Both the position numbers and the translations under genes were made by a program. Under the pieces are notes generated by a model. That model was not told the DNA's origin. It did no database searches and saw only the letters and a list, made by a program, of their open reading frames with translations. Positions 43,501-52,790 of a DNA stretch of 64,000 nucleotides are shown here, in pieces. The stretch is from positions 1 through 64,000 of the forward strand of contig JAPPGK010000119.1 of assembly GCA_028821405.1 (NCBI GenBank). Reading direction: 5' to 3'. The stretch comes from Gammaproteobacteria bacterium (GTDB taxonomy: Bacteria > Pseudomonadota > Gammaproteobacteria > Pseudomonadales > Azotimanducaceae). Within the stretch, counting starts at the first letter, position 1; every line of letters begins with the position of its first letter.

Positions 43501-44895
43501 ATGGACCGATTGAACTCCGTCATCGACTCGATCAACGCCTTCGCGTGGGGGCCGCCGATGCTCGGCATGCTCGGGGTGACGGGCGTCCTGCTGACCCTTG
43601 GCCTGGTGTTCATGCCCTGGCGCAAGATCGGCTACGGCTTCCGGCTCCTGTTCGACCGGTCCGATCCGGCGGGCTCAGGAGAGGTCAAACCCTTCAACGC
43701 GTTGATGACGGCCCTCTCGGCCACGGTCGGCACCGGAAACATCGCAGGCGTCGCCACCGCCATCGCATTGGGCGGTCCGGGCGCGATCTTCTACATGTGG
43801 TTGATTGCGCTCTTCGGCATGGCCACGAAATACGCCGAGGCGGTGTGCGCGGTGGAGTACCGGGAGGTGGACAAGAACGGCAAACACGTCGGCGGGCCCA
43901 TGTACTACCTGCGCAATGGGGTCGGACAGTTCGCCCCCGAACTCGGCAAGTGGCTGGGCCTTGCGTTCGCCGTGTTCGGCGCGGTGGCGGCGTTCGGGAT
44001 CGGCAACGCCGTGCAGGTCAACTCCATGGCGGCAGCCCTGGGCAACAGCTTCTCGGTTCCCACCTGGGCAACCGGCATCGTCGTGGCGGCGCTGGTGGGC
44101 GTTGTCATCATCGGCGGCATTCGGCGGATCGGGGAGGTCGCGGGCAAGCTGGTGCCGGCGATGGTCGTGCTCTATGTCGGCGCGGCGCTGGTCATCATTC
44201 TCATCAACATCGTCGACGTGCCGGCGGCATTCGGATTGATCTTCACCCATGCCTTCACGCCCGCCGCAGCGACCGGCGGCTTCGCAGGCGCGGCGGTCGC
44301 CGCCGCAATCCGCTTCGGGGTCGCGCGGGGCGTGTTCTCCAACGAGTCGGGTCTCGGCTCGGCCGCCATCGCCCACGCGGCCGCCCAGACCACCAGTCCG
44401 GTGCGGCAGGGAATCATCGCGATGCTCGGCACGTTCATCGATACCCTGGTCGTGTGCACGATGACGGCACTGGTGATCCTGACGTCCGGCGCCTGGACGA
44501 TGACCGGCGCGGATGGCGGCGGTTTGACCGGCGCCGTGCTCACATCCACCGGCTTTGAGAGCACCATCATCGGCGGCCACTACATCGTCACCATCGCGCT
44601 GGCCATCTTCGCGTTCACGACGATTCTCGGCTGGTCGTACTACGGCGAACGATGCTGGCAATACCTGTTCCACGAGAAGAGCCTGTGGATCTACCGCGGC
44701 CTGTGGGTCGCCGCTGCGTTGGCATTCGCCAACGTCAAGGTCGACCTGGTGTGGAACCTTTCGGATACGCTGAACGGCCTGATGGCTATTCCGAACCTCG
44801 TCGGGCTGCTGCTCCTCGCGCCCATGGTGTTCAAGGTGACGCGGGAGTACTTCGACTCCAAAGGATCCGGCTATATCCGCGACAAGCGGTCCTAA
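43501..44895 (+). CDS. Sodium:alanine symporter family (AGCS) amino-acid carrier
   Basis: 464 residues with about ten membrane segments. The family signature FNALMTALSATVGTGNIAGV and GPGAIFYMWLIALFGMATKY is clear, as is TILGWSYYGERCWQYLF. It imports alanine or glycine with Na+. ATG 43501 follows AAGGAGAACCC. Substrate assigned by family only. Confidence 0.92.
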   Translation: MDRLNSVIDSINAFAWGPPMLGMLGVTGVLLTLGLVFMPWRKIGYGFRLLFDRSDPAGSGEVKPFNALMTALSATVGTGNIAGVATAIALGGPGAIFYMWLIALFGMATKYAEAVCAVEYREVDKNGKHVGGPMYYLRNGVGQFAPELGKWLGLAFAVFGAVAAFGIGNAVQVNSMAAALGNSFSVPTWATGIVVAALVGVVIIGGIRRIGEVAGKLVPAMVVLYVGAALVIILINIVDVPAAFGLIFTHAFTPAAATGGFAGAAVAAAIRFGVARGVFSNESGLGSAAIAHAAAQTTSPVRQGIIAMLGTFIDTLVVCTMTALVILTSGAWTMTGADGGGLTGAVLTSTGFESTIIGGHYIVTIALAIFAFTTILGWSYYGERCWQYLFHEKSLWIYRGLWVAAALAFANVKVDLVWNLSDTLNGLMAIPNLVGLLLLAPMVFKVTREYFDSKGSGYIRDKRS

Positions 44896-45012
44896 CGTGT
44901 ACAAGCCCTAGTGCTTGATTCCTAAGCTGGTCGATCACGTCAACCTGGTCACCGGCCGCCTCGTCCGTCCCGCCCCGGCACCGCTTGCAGGCCCGCCGGC
45001 CTGACCCACGGC

Positions 45013-45018
45013 TATACT
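45013..45018 (+). promoter_or_regulatory. Candidate -10 element for the AAA ATPase gene
   Basis: TATACT, 46 nt before the ATG at 45064, with no convincing -35 at 16-18 bp. Confidence 0.3.
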
Positions 45019-45063
45019 TGCCGGACGGCAACCCGAGTGACCACCACGAGGACGGGTGATCGA

Positions 45064-46338
45064 ATGGACTGGCGCGAGAAGCTGGCACGTTGGGCGAACG
45101 TCGGCGAACGGGGCGCGCCGGTGGCGTTCGCGGGCCGGGAGCGCGAGATCGACCTCGCGATCAGGCAGCTCGAGGCCTGGCAACCCGGAACGATGCCAGG
45201 TCGGACGGTTGTCGCCCAGGGCGCACCGGGCGCGGGCAAGACTGCACTCTTAGGCGAGATCGCGCGTCGTCTGCCCGAACGGCTGCCCAATGCCGAAGCC
45301 ATATACATGCCGACCCCCTGGATCGACGACAACGTGCCGAACGTGCTTGAAGAACTCGCCGTGAAGATGGCGGGCGTTCCGGCGGACGCTCTACGCACGA
45401 CCAAAGGCTCGGAGACGGCGGCCGGGGTCAAGGCCGTGGCCACGGCACGGCGCGCCGAATCCCGCTCGGTGTCGCCGCCGACACTGCAAACCTGGCGCGC
45501 GTTCAGCCGGGAGTTTGAGCGGGTTGCCCCCCAGATGAACCCGACGCTGCTTCTGATCGACGAGATTCAGCGCATCGGCGAGGGGGAGGCGACTAGGGAT
45601 CTGCTCTATAACCTGCACGACCAGACGACGTTCCCCGTGGTGCTAGTTTGCGGCGGCCTGTCCACCTCCGCCGCCCGACTCGGCGAGGCCGGCTTGTCGC
45701 GGCTCGACGAAGGCAGCATCCTGCGCATCGATGCGCTAACGGCTGGTGAGGCGCAGCGAAGCCTGGAAGAGTCGCTCGGCATCATGGCCGACGACGTGGT
45801 GGGTGGCATCGCCGGCCACCCGGATCGTTGGGCGCGTGCGCTTGCGCCGCCGACACAGGGTTGGCCGCAGCACGTTACCTGCCACTTCCGGGCGGCGGCC
45901 GAGGCGCTGTTAGCCTCAGATCGTCTGGCATTCGACGACGCCAACCTGCGCGACGCACTCGCCCGCGCGGAAGACAACATGCGGCACTACTACGACCGCC
46001 GACTGGAGGCGTCGCGGACCCAGACGATGGTCGTCTACGCCGTACACGAGGCGATCAACGCCCGGACTACGCGACGGACGGATGCCATGGCCGTGGTGGA
46101 CGCCGTGCGTCCGTTGCTCGGTCGCCACGACGCGGAGGACCACGACGCGACCTTCCGACGTGCGGGCGAATGCATCAACCAGATGCTCTACGCCGGAGTG
46201 GTCGCCTATGCGACCAACGTAACGACATCGCCCTTGAGCATTCCCATCCCGTCCATGGCGGCGCATATCGCCGGGCTGCTGACGACGGATCAGCGTGAAG
46301 CCGTTCGCCGCGCAATCGGCCCGGCCATCGCGCACTGA
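45064..46338 (+). CDS. AAA-family ATPase of unknown role
   Basis: 424 residues. Walker A GAPGAGKTALL (53-63) and Walker B TLLLIDEIQRIGEG (161 on), followed by a DDVVGGIAGHPDRWARAL segment and a helical C-terminal region. No signal peptide or membrane segment. The layout is that of STAND/AAA ATPases found singly in accessory regions. Its neighbours give no clue: a symporter before it and a PLP enzyme 13 bp after it. Confidence 0.75.
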   Translation: MDWREKLARWANVGERGAPVAFAGREREIDLAIRQLEAWQPGTMPGRTVVAQGAPGAGKTALLGEIARRLPERLPNAEAIYMPTPWIDDNVPNVLEELAVKMAGVPADALRTTKGSETAAGVKAVATARRAESRSVSPPTLQTWRAFSREFERVAPQMNPTLLLIDEIQRIGEGEATRDLLYNLHDQTTFPVVLVCGGLSTSAARLGEAGLSRLDEGSILRIDALTAGEAQRSLEESLGIMADDVVGGIAGHPDRWARALAPPTQGWPQHVTCHFRAAAEALLASDRLAFDDANLRDALARAEDNMRHYYDRRLEASRTQTMVVYAVHEAINARTTRRTDAMAVVDAVRPLLGRHDAEDHDATFRRAGECINQMLYAGVVAYATNVTTSPLSIPIPSMAAHIAGLLTTDQREAVRRAIGPAIAH

Positions 46339-46351
46339 TCGCCGTCCATCG

Positions 46352-47320
46352 ATGTTCGACCTCGCCGGTTTGGAAGACGCGCAACGCGTGGTCGCGCGCG
46401 CCATGCCGCCGACGCCCCAATACCGTTGGCCGGGCCTCTGCCGCCGCACCGGGTGCGAGGTCTGGGTGAAGCACGAGAACCATACGCCCACCGGCGCGTT
46501 CAAGGTACGCGGCGGTCTGGTGCTCCTCGACGAACTCGCGCAAGCGGGCAAGCTGCCGCGAAGGATGGTCACCGCAACGCGGGGCAACCACGGCCAGAGC
46601 GTGCCCTTCGCCGCCGTGCCACGGGGGGTGAAAGTCAGCGTGTTCGCGCCCAAGGGCAACAGCGTCGAGAAGAACGCCGCGATGGTTGGTTGGGGCGCTG
46701 AACTCATCGAGTTCGGCAGCGACTACGACGAGGCGCGTTTGGAGGCGGTTCGCTACGCGGAGTCCAAGGGAGCGGTGTACGTGCCACCGTTTCACCCAGC
46801 GCTGGTGCGCGGTGTCGCGACGTACGCGCTCGAGTTCTTCACGGCGGTGGCGAATCTCGACGTCGTGTACGTCCCCATCGGCATGGGGTCCGGCATCTGC
46901 GGGCTGATCGGGACCCGCGATCTCTTCGGATTGAAGACCGATATCGTCGGCGTGGTGGCGACGCAGGCACCCGCGATGGCGCGAAGTTTCGCGGCGGGAC
47001 GGGTCGTCGAGACCAACGCGGCCGATACCTTCGCCGACGGTATGGCTTGCCGCATGCCCATGGACGAGGCACTCGACATCGTCCGGCGCGGCGCGGCGCG
47101 CGTCATCGAAGTCGACGAAGCGTCCATCGCCGAGGCCATGCGAGTCCTGTATCGCGAAACCCACAACGTCGCGGAGGGTGCGGGGGCGGCGGCTCTCGCG
47201 GGATTGATGCATGAACGGGGCGCCGTTCGGGGCAAGCGCACCGGCGTCGTCCTGTCCGGCGGCAACGTCGACACGAAGGTGTTTCGGGAGGTGTTGGACG
47301 GTCGGATTCCAAGACCCTGA
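46352..47320 (+). CDS. Threonine dehydratase-like PLP enzyme
   Basis: 322 residues of fold-type II PLP enzymes (threonine/serine dehydratase, hydroxyaspartate dehydratase). The PLP Lys is Lys51 in HTPTGAFKVRGG; ATRGNHGQSVPFA and the Gly loop PIGMGSGICG also match. There is no regulatory ACT domain, so it is of the catabolic type. ATG 46352, 13 bp after the ATPase gene. Substrate not certain. Confidence 0.9.
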   Translation: MFDLAGLEDAQRVVARAMPPTPQYRWPGLCRRTGCEVWVKHENHTPTGAFKVRGGLVLLDELAQAGKLPRRMVTATRGNHGQSVPFAAVPRGVKVSVFAPKGNSVEKNAAMVGWGAELIEFGSDYDEARLEAVRYAESKGAVYVPPFHPALVRGVATYALEFFTAVANLDVVYVPIGMGSGICGLIGTRDLFGLKTDIVGVVATQAPAMARSFAAGRVVETNAADTFADGMACRMPMDEALDIVRRGAARVIEVDEASIAEAMRVLYRETHNVAEGAGAAALAGLMHERGAVRGKRTGVVLSGGNVDTKVFREVLDGRIPRP

Positions 47321-47334
47321 AACCGTCCCGATGC

Positions 47335-47363
47335 TTGCTCAACACGCCCTCGGTCTGTATTGT
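47335..47363 (+). promoter_or_regulatory. Sigma-70-type promoter before nuoG, resembling the nuoA promoter
   Basis: TTGCTC (47335-47340), 17-bp spacer, TATTGT (47358-47363). The 14 bases CGGTCTGTATTGTG match the nuoA promoter, and the similarity continues (GCGCGGTTTTCGCG against TCGCCGTTTCGCG). It would transcribe nuoG-N independently. Confidence 0.6.
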
Positions 47364-47460
47364 GGCGCGGTTTTCGCGCTCCGCCTCCTTGATGCCATTT
47401 CGCCGTGGAGGACGGGCAAGGTGCAAGGCAGCGGTTAGCCGGAATCTTGAGGAGGGGCTG

Positions 47461-47595
47461 GTGCCTGAATCGGAGTGGTGCGCGCCGCCCCGGACATCCC
47501 GTTTCTGCATGCTCGACCATCGTGCCTTCGTGCACGCGAGCGCAACCCGGACCGCCCGCGCGGTGACATTCGCGACGGCCGCGTTGGGGCAATAG
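47461..47595 (+). CDS. Candidate 44-residue leader ORF immediately before nuoG
   Basis: A GTG at 47461 stands 5 nt after a strong GAGGAGGGG Shine-Dalgarno. The frame (MPESEWCAPPRTSRFCMLDH ...) ends at TAG 47595, 4 nt before nuoG GTG 47600, which itself has only a weak SD. The layout suggests a coupled leader peptide. No family resemblance; it may be a chance ORF or a gene remnant. Confidence 0.35.
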   Translation: MPESEWCAPPRTSRFCMLDHRAFVHASATRTARAVTFATAALGQ

Positions 47596-47599
47596 CGCC

Positions 47600-50350
47600 G
47601 TGGCCCGCGTCAACATAGACGGCAAGGACTACGACCTTCCCGACGGTCAGAACCTCCTCCACGCCTGCCTGTCCGAGCAACTCGATCTCCCCTATTTCTG
47701 CTGGCACCCGGCGATGGGTTCGGTGGGTTCCTGCCGTTTATGCGCCGTGCTTCAGTACCGGGACGAGGCGGACACCCGGGGCCGTCTGCAGATGGCCTGC
47801 ATGATGACCGTCGAGGACGGCTTGCGGATCGGCATCGGCACGTCGGACGGCGAGGCGTCGCGCCCCGCCGCCTTCGCGGCGGACTTCCGCCGCCAGGTCA
47901 TCGAATGGCTGATGGAGAACCATCCCCACGACTGCCCGGTGTGCGAGGAGGGCGGCGAATGCCACCTCCAGGACATGACCGTGATGACCGGCCACTCCAT
48001 GCGCCGCTACGGCGGCATGAAGCGCACCTGGGAGAACCAGTACCTCGGGCCCTTTGTCGGCCACGAGATGAACCGCTGCATCACCTGCTACCGCTGCGTG
48101 CGCTACTACCGGGACTACGCCGGCGGTACGGATCTCGATGCCTTCGGGTCCAAATCGCACATGTTCTTCGGTCGCGCCGAGGACGGCGTGCTGATGAGCG
48201 AATTCGCGGGCAACCTGGTGGAGGTCTGCCCCACCGGGGTGTTCACCGACAAGCCGTTCTCGAAGGTCTACACGCGAAAATGGGACCTTCAATCCGCGCC
48301 CTCGATATGCCCGCACTGCTCGGTGGGCTGCAACACCTTCCCGGCGGAGCGCTACGGCGTTCTGAAGCGCGTCCACAACCGCTACCACGGCGAGGTCAAC
48401 GGCTACTTCCTGTGCGACCGCGGCCGCTACGGTTCGCACTTCGTCAACCACGACAAGCGTATTCGACACCCCGGCGTACGGGCAGAAGACGGCGTGTTCG
48501 AGGCCCCGGGGCGCGATGCGGCGGTGACGGCGGTTGCCGAGCGGCTTCAGGACGCGGACGTCATCGGCATCGGCTCGCCGCGGGCGTCCATGGGCGCGAA
48601 CTTCGCACTCAAGCAACTCGTCGGCGCCGATCGCTTCTGCACCGGAATGGGGGACGACGAAGCGGCGACCATGGCCGCGATGCTCGACGCCTATCGCGGC
48701 GGCGGCTTCAAGATTCCGTCGCTCACCGACATCGAGAACGCCGACGCGGTGTTGATTCTCGGCGAGGACATATCGAACACGGCGGCGCGCATGGCCCTCG
48801 CCGTCCGCCAGGCGGCCCACGGGGTCGCCTTCGAAATGGCGAAGGCAGCGGACATCCCGGGCTGGCAGGATGCCGGCGTGCGGGGCCACGCCCAGCATGC
48901 GAAAAGCCCGCTTTTCATCGCGTCCGTGGCGTCGACCCGTATCGACGACCTGGCCGCGGCAACCCGGCACGGCGACGCCATCGATCTCGCCCGCGCGGGA
49001 TTCGGCATCGCCCACGCCATCGACGCGGATTTTCCGCCCGGCTCGCTCGATGCCTTCGTTACCGCTGCGGCCGAGGCGCTTTCCGCGGCTGATCGCCCGC
49101 TCGTCATCGCCGGCAGCGAAGCGCGGGAACCCGCCTTGGTGCAAGCGGCGACCAACATCGCCTTGGCGCTCGGCACCACGGGCAAGGATGCGATGCTGGC
49201 GCTGACCGCCTCCGAATCGAACAGCTACGGCGCGGCGCTGCTCAGCGGCTCGCTGTCGTTGTCGGATGCCATTCGACGGATTGCCGACGGCGCGGTGGCG
49301 GTGATCGTGGAGAACGATCTGCATCGGCGCGTTCCCGCCGCCGGCCTCGATCTTGGTCGCGCCATCGTCCTCGACTACCTCGAAACGCCGACGGCCGATT
49401 CCGCCGCGGTGGTGCTGCCGGCTGCGACCTACGCCGAACAGACCGGCACCTTCGTCAACTACGAAACCCGTGCCCAGCGGTTCTACCAAGTGTTCGAGCC
49501 AACGGACGAGGTCGCGCCGTCGTGGCGCTGGATCTCGGCGATCGCGAGCGCCCTGGGCCGCAACGGCCTCGACTGGGACGACATGGACGCGCTCACGAAG
49601 GCCTGCGCCGCTGCCGGAGACGAGCTTGCGGGCCTCGCCGAGGTGGCTCCCGGCGCGGGGTTCCGCGTCGCCGCCGACAGCAAGATTCCGCGCCAGCCCC
49701 AGCGCTACAGCGGCCGGACGGCGATGCGCGCAAACGTCTCCGTACACGAACCCAAGACCACGGTGGATCACGAGACCCCGTTCTCCTATTCGATGGAAGG
49801 GCTGAACACCGGCGATCAGCCGGGGGCGGTGCTGCCCTACGTCTGGTCGCCGGGTTGGAACTCGAACCAGTCGGTGTTCAAGTTCCAGCAGGAAGTCGCC
49901 GGCGCACTGGCCGGGGGCGACCCGGGCGCCCGGTTGATTGGGACGAGCGGAGACACCCGTCACGACCGATACGAGGACGTGCCCGCGCCGTCCAACGTCG
50001 ACGTTTCGAACGGCACCTTCGTCGCAGCGCGCGCGAGCTACGTGTTCGGCGGCGACGAACTGTCCGCAGCCTCCGCACCCATCCTGGAACGAACGCCGCC
50101 GCCCTATGTGCTACTCAACCCCGAGGACGCCCGGCGCCTTGGCGTATCCGACGGCAACGGCGTTGCCATCGCCGAACTCGGTGCCAGCTACGAGGTACGC
50201 GTGGATGACAGCGTTGCATCCGGCATCGCCGGCGTGGCTCGGGGCCTGCCCGGTACCGGCGTACTTCCGGGGACGAGCGTGAGCCTGGCCGCAGACCCTG
50301 ATTTCGTGCGCCGGCCTGGCGGCGATCCCAATCTCATCGCCAAAGGCTAG
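47600..50350 (+). CDS. nuoG: NADH-quinone oxidoreductase subunit G
   Basis: 916 residues, the large peripheral-arm subunit. Ligand motifs in order: N1b [2Fe-2S] (YFCWHPAMGSVGSCRLCAV), N5 with a His ligand (HPHDCPVCEEGGECHLQDM), N4 (NRCITCYRCVRYYRDYAGG), and N7 (CPHCSVGCN ... FLCDRG), an extra cluster present in E. coli-type NuoG but absent in many. Molybdopterin-oxidoreductase-like C-terminal half. GTG start. It is the first gene of the second nuo block. Confidence 0.97.
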   Translation: MARVNIDGKDYDLPDGQNLLHACLSEQLDLPYFCWHPAMGSVGSCRLCAVLQYRDEADTRGRLQMACMMTVEDGLRIGIGTSDGEASRPAAFAADFRRQVIEWLMENHPHDCPVCEEGGECHLQDMTVMTGHSMRRYGGMKRTWENQYLGPFVGHEMNRCITCYRCVRYYRDYAGGTDLDAFGSKSHMFFGRAEDGVLMSEFAGNLVEVCPTGVFTDKPFSKVYTRKWDLQSAPSICPHCSVGCNTFPAERYGVLKRVHNRYHGEVNGYFLCDRGRYGSHFVNHDKRIRHPGVRAEDGVFEAPGRDAAVTAVAERLQDADVIGIGSPRASMGANFALKQLVGADRFCTGMGDDEAATMAAMLDAYRGGGFKIPSLTDIENADAVLILGEDISNTAARMALAVRQAAHGVAFEMAKAADIPGWQDAGVRGHAQHAKSPLFIASVASTRIDDLAAATRHGDAIDLARAGFGIAHAIDADFPPGSLDAFVTAAAEALSAADRPLVIAGSEAREPALVQAATNIALALGTTGKDAMLALTASESNSYGAALLSGSLSLSDAIRRIADGAVAVIVENDLHRRVPAAGLDLGRAIVLDYLETPTADSAAVVLPAATYAEQTGTFVNYETRAQRFYQVFEPTDEVAPSWRWISAIASALGRNGLDWDDMDALTKACAAAGDELAGLAEVAPGAGFRVAADSKIPRQPQRYSGRTAMRANVSVHEPKTTVDHETPFSYSMEGLNTGDQPGAVLPYVWSPGWNSNQSVFKFQQEVAGALAGGDPGARLIGTSGDTRHDRYEDVPAPSNVDVSNGTFVAARASYVFGGDELSAASAPILERTPPPYVLLNPEDARRLGVSDGNGVAIAELGASYEVRVDDSVASGIAGVARGLPGTGVLPGTSVSLAADPDFVRRPGGDPNLIAKG

Positions 50351-50447
50351 CGCAGGACCCCAGTCGGATGAGTCCGGGATGCCAATACGTCATCAATGAT
50401 TGACTCAAGCGACGACATTTCAACGCGGACACAGAGAAACAGCGCTT

Positions 50448-50452
50448 AAGGA
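50448..50452 (+). promoter_or_regulatory. Shine-Dalgarno sequence placing the nuoH start at ATC
   Basis: AAGGA followed by CGACCC (6 nt) and ATC 50459. An in-frame TAA at 50447-50449 rules out any upstream start, and no standard start lies before GTG 50489. Confidence 0.5.
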
Positions 50453-50458
50453 CGACCC

Positions 50459-51430
50459 ATCTTCGGTTTCGAGATCAACTGGGGCTACGTGCTGATCCTG
50501 CCGCTGGCGGTGGGCACGCTGCTCGCCGTCATGTTCCTGCAGTGGTGGGAACGGCGCCTGCTCGGCTGGTGGCAGGACCGCCAGGGTCCGAACCGCGTCG
50601 GCTGGTTCGGGGTGCTGCAGGGCGTCGCGGACGGCATCAAGTTCATCACCAAGGACGACTGGCTTCCCCCGTTCGGCGACCGGGTGCTGTTTGTCCTCGC
50701 GCCGTTGATCGTCGCCGGTTCGATGCTCCTGGTCCTCGCGGTGATCCCCTTCGCCCCGGAGGTCTACGTCGCGGACCTGAACATTGCGCTCCTGTGGTTC
50801 CTCGCAATGTCGTCGCTGGCCGTCTACGGGGTCTTGCTCGGGGGTTTCGCCAGCAACAACAAGTACGCATTGCTCGGCAGCCTGCGGGCGGCGGCGCAGA
50901 TGGTCACCTACGAGGTGTTCATGGGACTCTCGATCATGGGCGTGGTGATCCACGCCGGGTCGTTCAGCCTGGTGGACATCGTCGAGGCGCAGCAAGACCT
51001 CTGGTTCATCGTCCCGCAGTTCCTGGGTTTCGTGATCTTCTTCATCGCCGGCCTCGCCGAGTCCCACCGCCTGCCCTTCGACCTGCCGGAGGCCGAGCAC
51101 GAGTTGACCGCCGGCTTCCACACCGAGTACTCGGGGATGAAGTTCGTGCTGTTGATGTGCGGCGAATACGTGGCCGTCATCGTCACGTCCTGCCTCCTGG
51201 TGCTGCTCTTCTTCGGTGGCTGGCTGGTGCCGGATTTCCTCGACTTCCTGCCGCCCATCGTCTGGTTCGGCGCCAAGGTGCTGGTGTTCATCCATATCTT
51301 CGTGCTGCTCCGCGCGGCGATCCCCCGGCCCCGCTACGATCAGTTGATGAGCTTCGGCTGGAAGATCCTCCTGCCGCTCACGCTGGTGAACCTCTTGGTC
51401 ACCGGTTTCTTCGTGCTCTGGGAGTTCTAG
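50459..51430 (+). CDS. nuoH: NADH-quinone oxidoreductase subunit H
   Basis: About 323 residues with eight membrane segments; it forms the quinone tunnel together with NuoB/CD. Conserved: [21 protein letters not shown] and [35 protein letters not shown]. Beginning at ATC 50459 the protein starts [16 protein letters not shown], placing 30 residues before the ERRLLG motif, near the family norm. GTG 50489 would leave only 20 and cut into the first helix. The ATC stands 6 nt after AAGGA. Confidence 0.93.
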   Translation: MFGFEINWGYVLILPLAVGTLLAVMFLQWWERRLLGWWQDRQGPNRVGWFGVLQGVADGIKFITKDDWLPPFGDRVLFVLAPLIVAGSMLLVLAVIPFAPEVYVADLNIALLWFLAMSSLAVYGVLLGGFASNNKYALLGSLRAAAQMVTYEVFMGLSIMGVVIHAGSFSLVDIVEAQQDLWFIVPQFLGFVIFFIAGLAESHRLPFDLPEAEHELTAGFHTEYSGMKFVLLMCGEYVAVIVTSCLLVLLFFGGWLVPDFLDFLPPIVWFGAKVLVFIHIFVLLRAAIPRPRYDQLMSFGWKILLPLTLVNLLVTGFFVLWEF

Positions 51431-51432
51431 CG

Positions 51433-51951
51433 ATGATCAGCCAACTCAGGACGCTCTGGACTGTCTTCAAACACACGTTCATGCGCAACGAGACTGTGCA
51501 GTACCCGGAGGAGATGCCCTACCAGGCACCCCGCTACCGGGGCCGGATCGTGCTGACCCGGGATCCCGATGGCGAAGAACGCTGCGTCGCCTGCAACCTC
51601 TGCGCGGTGGCCTGCCCCGTCGACTGCATCGCCCTGCAGAAGACCGAACGCGAAGCGGACGGGCGCTGGTACCCGGAGTTCTTCCGCATCAACTTCTCGC
51701 GCTGCATCATGTGCGGGATGTGCGAGGAGGCGTGCCCGACCTACGCCATCCAGCTGACCCCCGACTTCGAACTGTGCGAGTTCGACCGCGCGAGCCTGGT
51801 CTACGAGAAGGAGCATCTGCTCATCGACGGGGTCGGCAAGTACCCCGACTACAGTTTCTGGCAAGTGGCGGGCAAGACCATCCACGGCAAGGACAAGGGC
51901 GAGGCGCAGCGGGAAGCGAAGCCCACCGACGTTCGGAGCCTGTTGCCTTGA
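51433..51951 (+). CDS. nuoI: NADH-quinone oxidoreductase subunit I
   Basis: 172 residues with two 4Fe-4S ferredoxin motifs (clusters N6a and N6b): [15 protein letters not shown] and [15 protein letters not shown]. It relays electrons from NuoG toward N2. ATG 51433 is 2 bp after nuoH. Its TGA overlaps the nuoJ start. Confidence 0.97.
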   Translation: MISQLRTLWTVFKHTFMRNETVQYPEEMPYQAPRYRGRIVLTRDPDGEERCVACNLCAVACPVDCIALQKTEREADGRWYPEFFRINFSRCIMCGMCEEACPTYAIQLTPDFELCEFDRASLVYEKEHLLIDGVGKYPDYSFWQVAGKTIHGKDKGEAQREAKPTDVRSLLP

Positions 51952-52469
51952 CCCTGGATCTCGCCCTGTTCTGGATTCCGGCGTTGGTGGCGCTGGCATC
52001 CACCTTGCTCGTGATCACGCGCAAGAACGCCGCCCACGCGCTGATCTACCTGGTCGTCTCGCTGCTCTCCGTTGCCGTGATCTTCTTCGTCCTCGGCGCG
52101 CCGTTCGCGGCGGCGCTGGAGGTCGTCATTTACGCCGGCGCCATCGTCGTGCTGTTCCTGTTCGTGGTGATGATGCTGAACCTCGGCAACACCTCCGTGA
52201 TGCGCGAGAGCCGCTGGCTGCGGCCGGGCATGTGGGTCGCCCCGGCGATCCTCGTCTCGGTCCTCCTCATCACGATGGTCTACGTGATTGTCGGATTGCC
52301 CGATGCGAACGTCACCAAGGGCGAGATGGTGGGGCCGAAGGCCGTCGGCAACGAGCTGTTCCGGCCGTATCTCCTGGCCGTCGAGCTGGCCGGGTTTCTG
52401 CTGCTCGCCGCCCTGATCGGCGCCTATCACCTCGGCCGCCGCTACCTCGAACAGCGCCGGGAACCGTGA
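51948..52469 (+). CDS. nuoJ: NADH-quinone oxidoreductase subunit J
   Basis: 173 residues, five membrane segments, typical [23 protein letters not shown] and [16 protein letters not shown] (pi-bulge helix). The TTG start overlaps the nuoI stop by 4 bp (TTGA). Confidence 0.95.
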   Translation: MTLDLALFWIPALVALASTLLVITRKNAAHALIYLVVSLLSVAVIFFVLGAPFAAALEVVIYAGAIVVLFLFVVMMLNLGNTSVMRESRWLRPGMWVAPAILVSVLLITMVYVIVGLPDANVTKGEMVGPKAVGNELFRPYLLAVELAGFLLLAALIGAYHLGRRYLEQRREP

Positions 52470-52471
52470 CG

Positions 52472-52783
52472 ATGGCCATCGAAGTCCCGGTCGAACACGT
52501 CCTCCTGGTGGCCGCCGCGCTGTTCCTGCTCGGCCTCTTAGGCGTGCTCGTGCGCCGCAACATCATCTTCCTCTTGATGTCGCTGGAAGTGATGATGAAC
52601 TCCGCCGGCCTTGCGTTCATCGCGGCGGGCGCCAAGTGGGGTGCGCCCGACGGGCAGATCATGTTCATGCTGATTCTCGCGCTCGCAGCGGCCGAAGTGG
52701 CCGTGGCGCTCGGCCTCGTCCTGCAAATCTCGCGTCGGTTCGACACCTTGGATGTCGACGCCGCCAGCGAACTGAACGGCTGA
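52472..52783 (+). CDS. nuoK: NADH-quinone oxidoreductase subunit K
   Basis: 103 residues with three membrane helices; conserved Glu residues of the proton path lie in [18 protein letters not shown] and [15 protein letters not shown] 52472; a GTG at 52466 overlapping the nuoJ stop (GTGA) is equally possible and would add two residues. Confidence 0.95.
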   Translation: MAIEVPVEHVLLVAAALFLLGLLGVLVRRNIIFLLMSLEVMMNSAGLAFIAAGAKWGAPDGQIMFMLILALAAAEVAVALGLVLQISRRFDTLDVDAASELNG

Positions 52784-52790
52784 GCTAAGC

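Noticed and set aside
47738..49963. 741-codon open frame on the minus strand
   Set aside because: Shadow of nuoG in high-GC DNA; its translation is His/Arg/Gly/Val-rich without domain resemblance.
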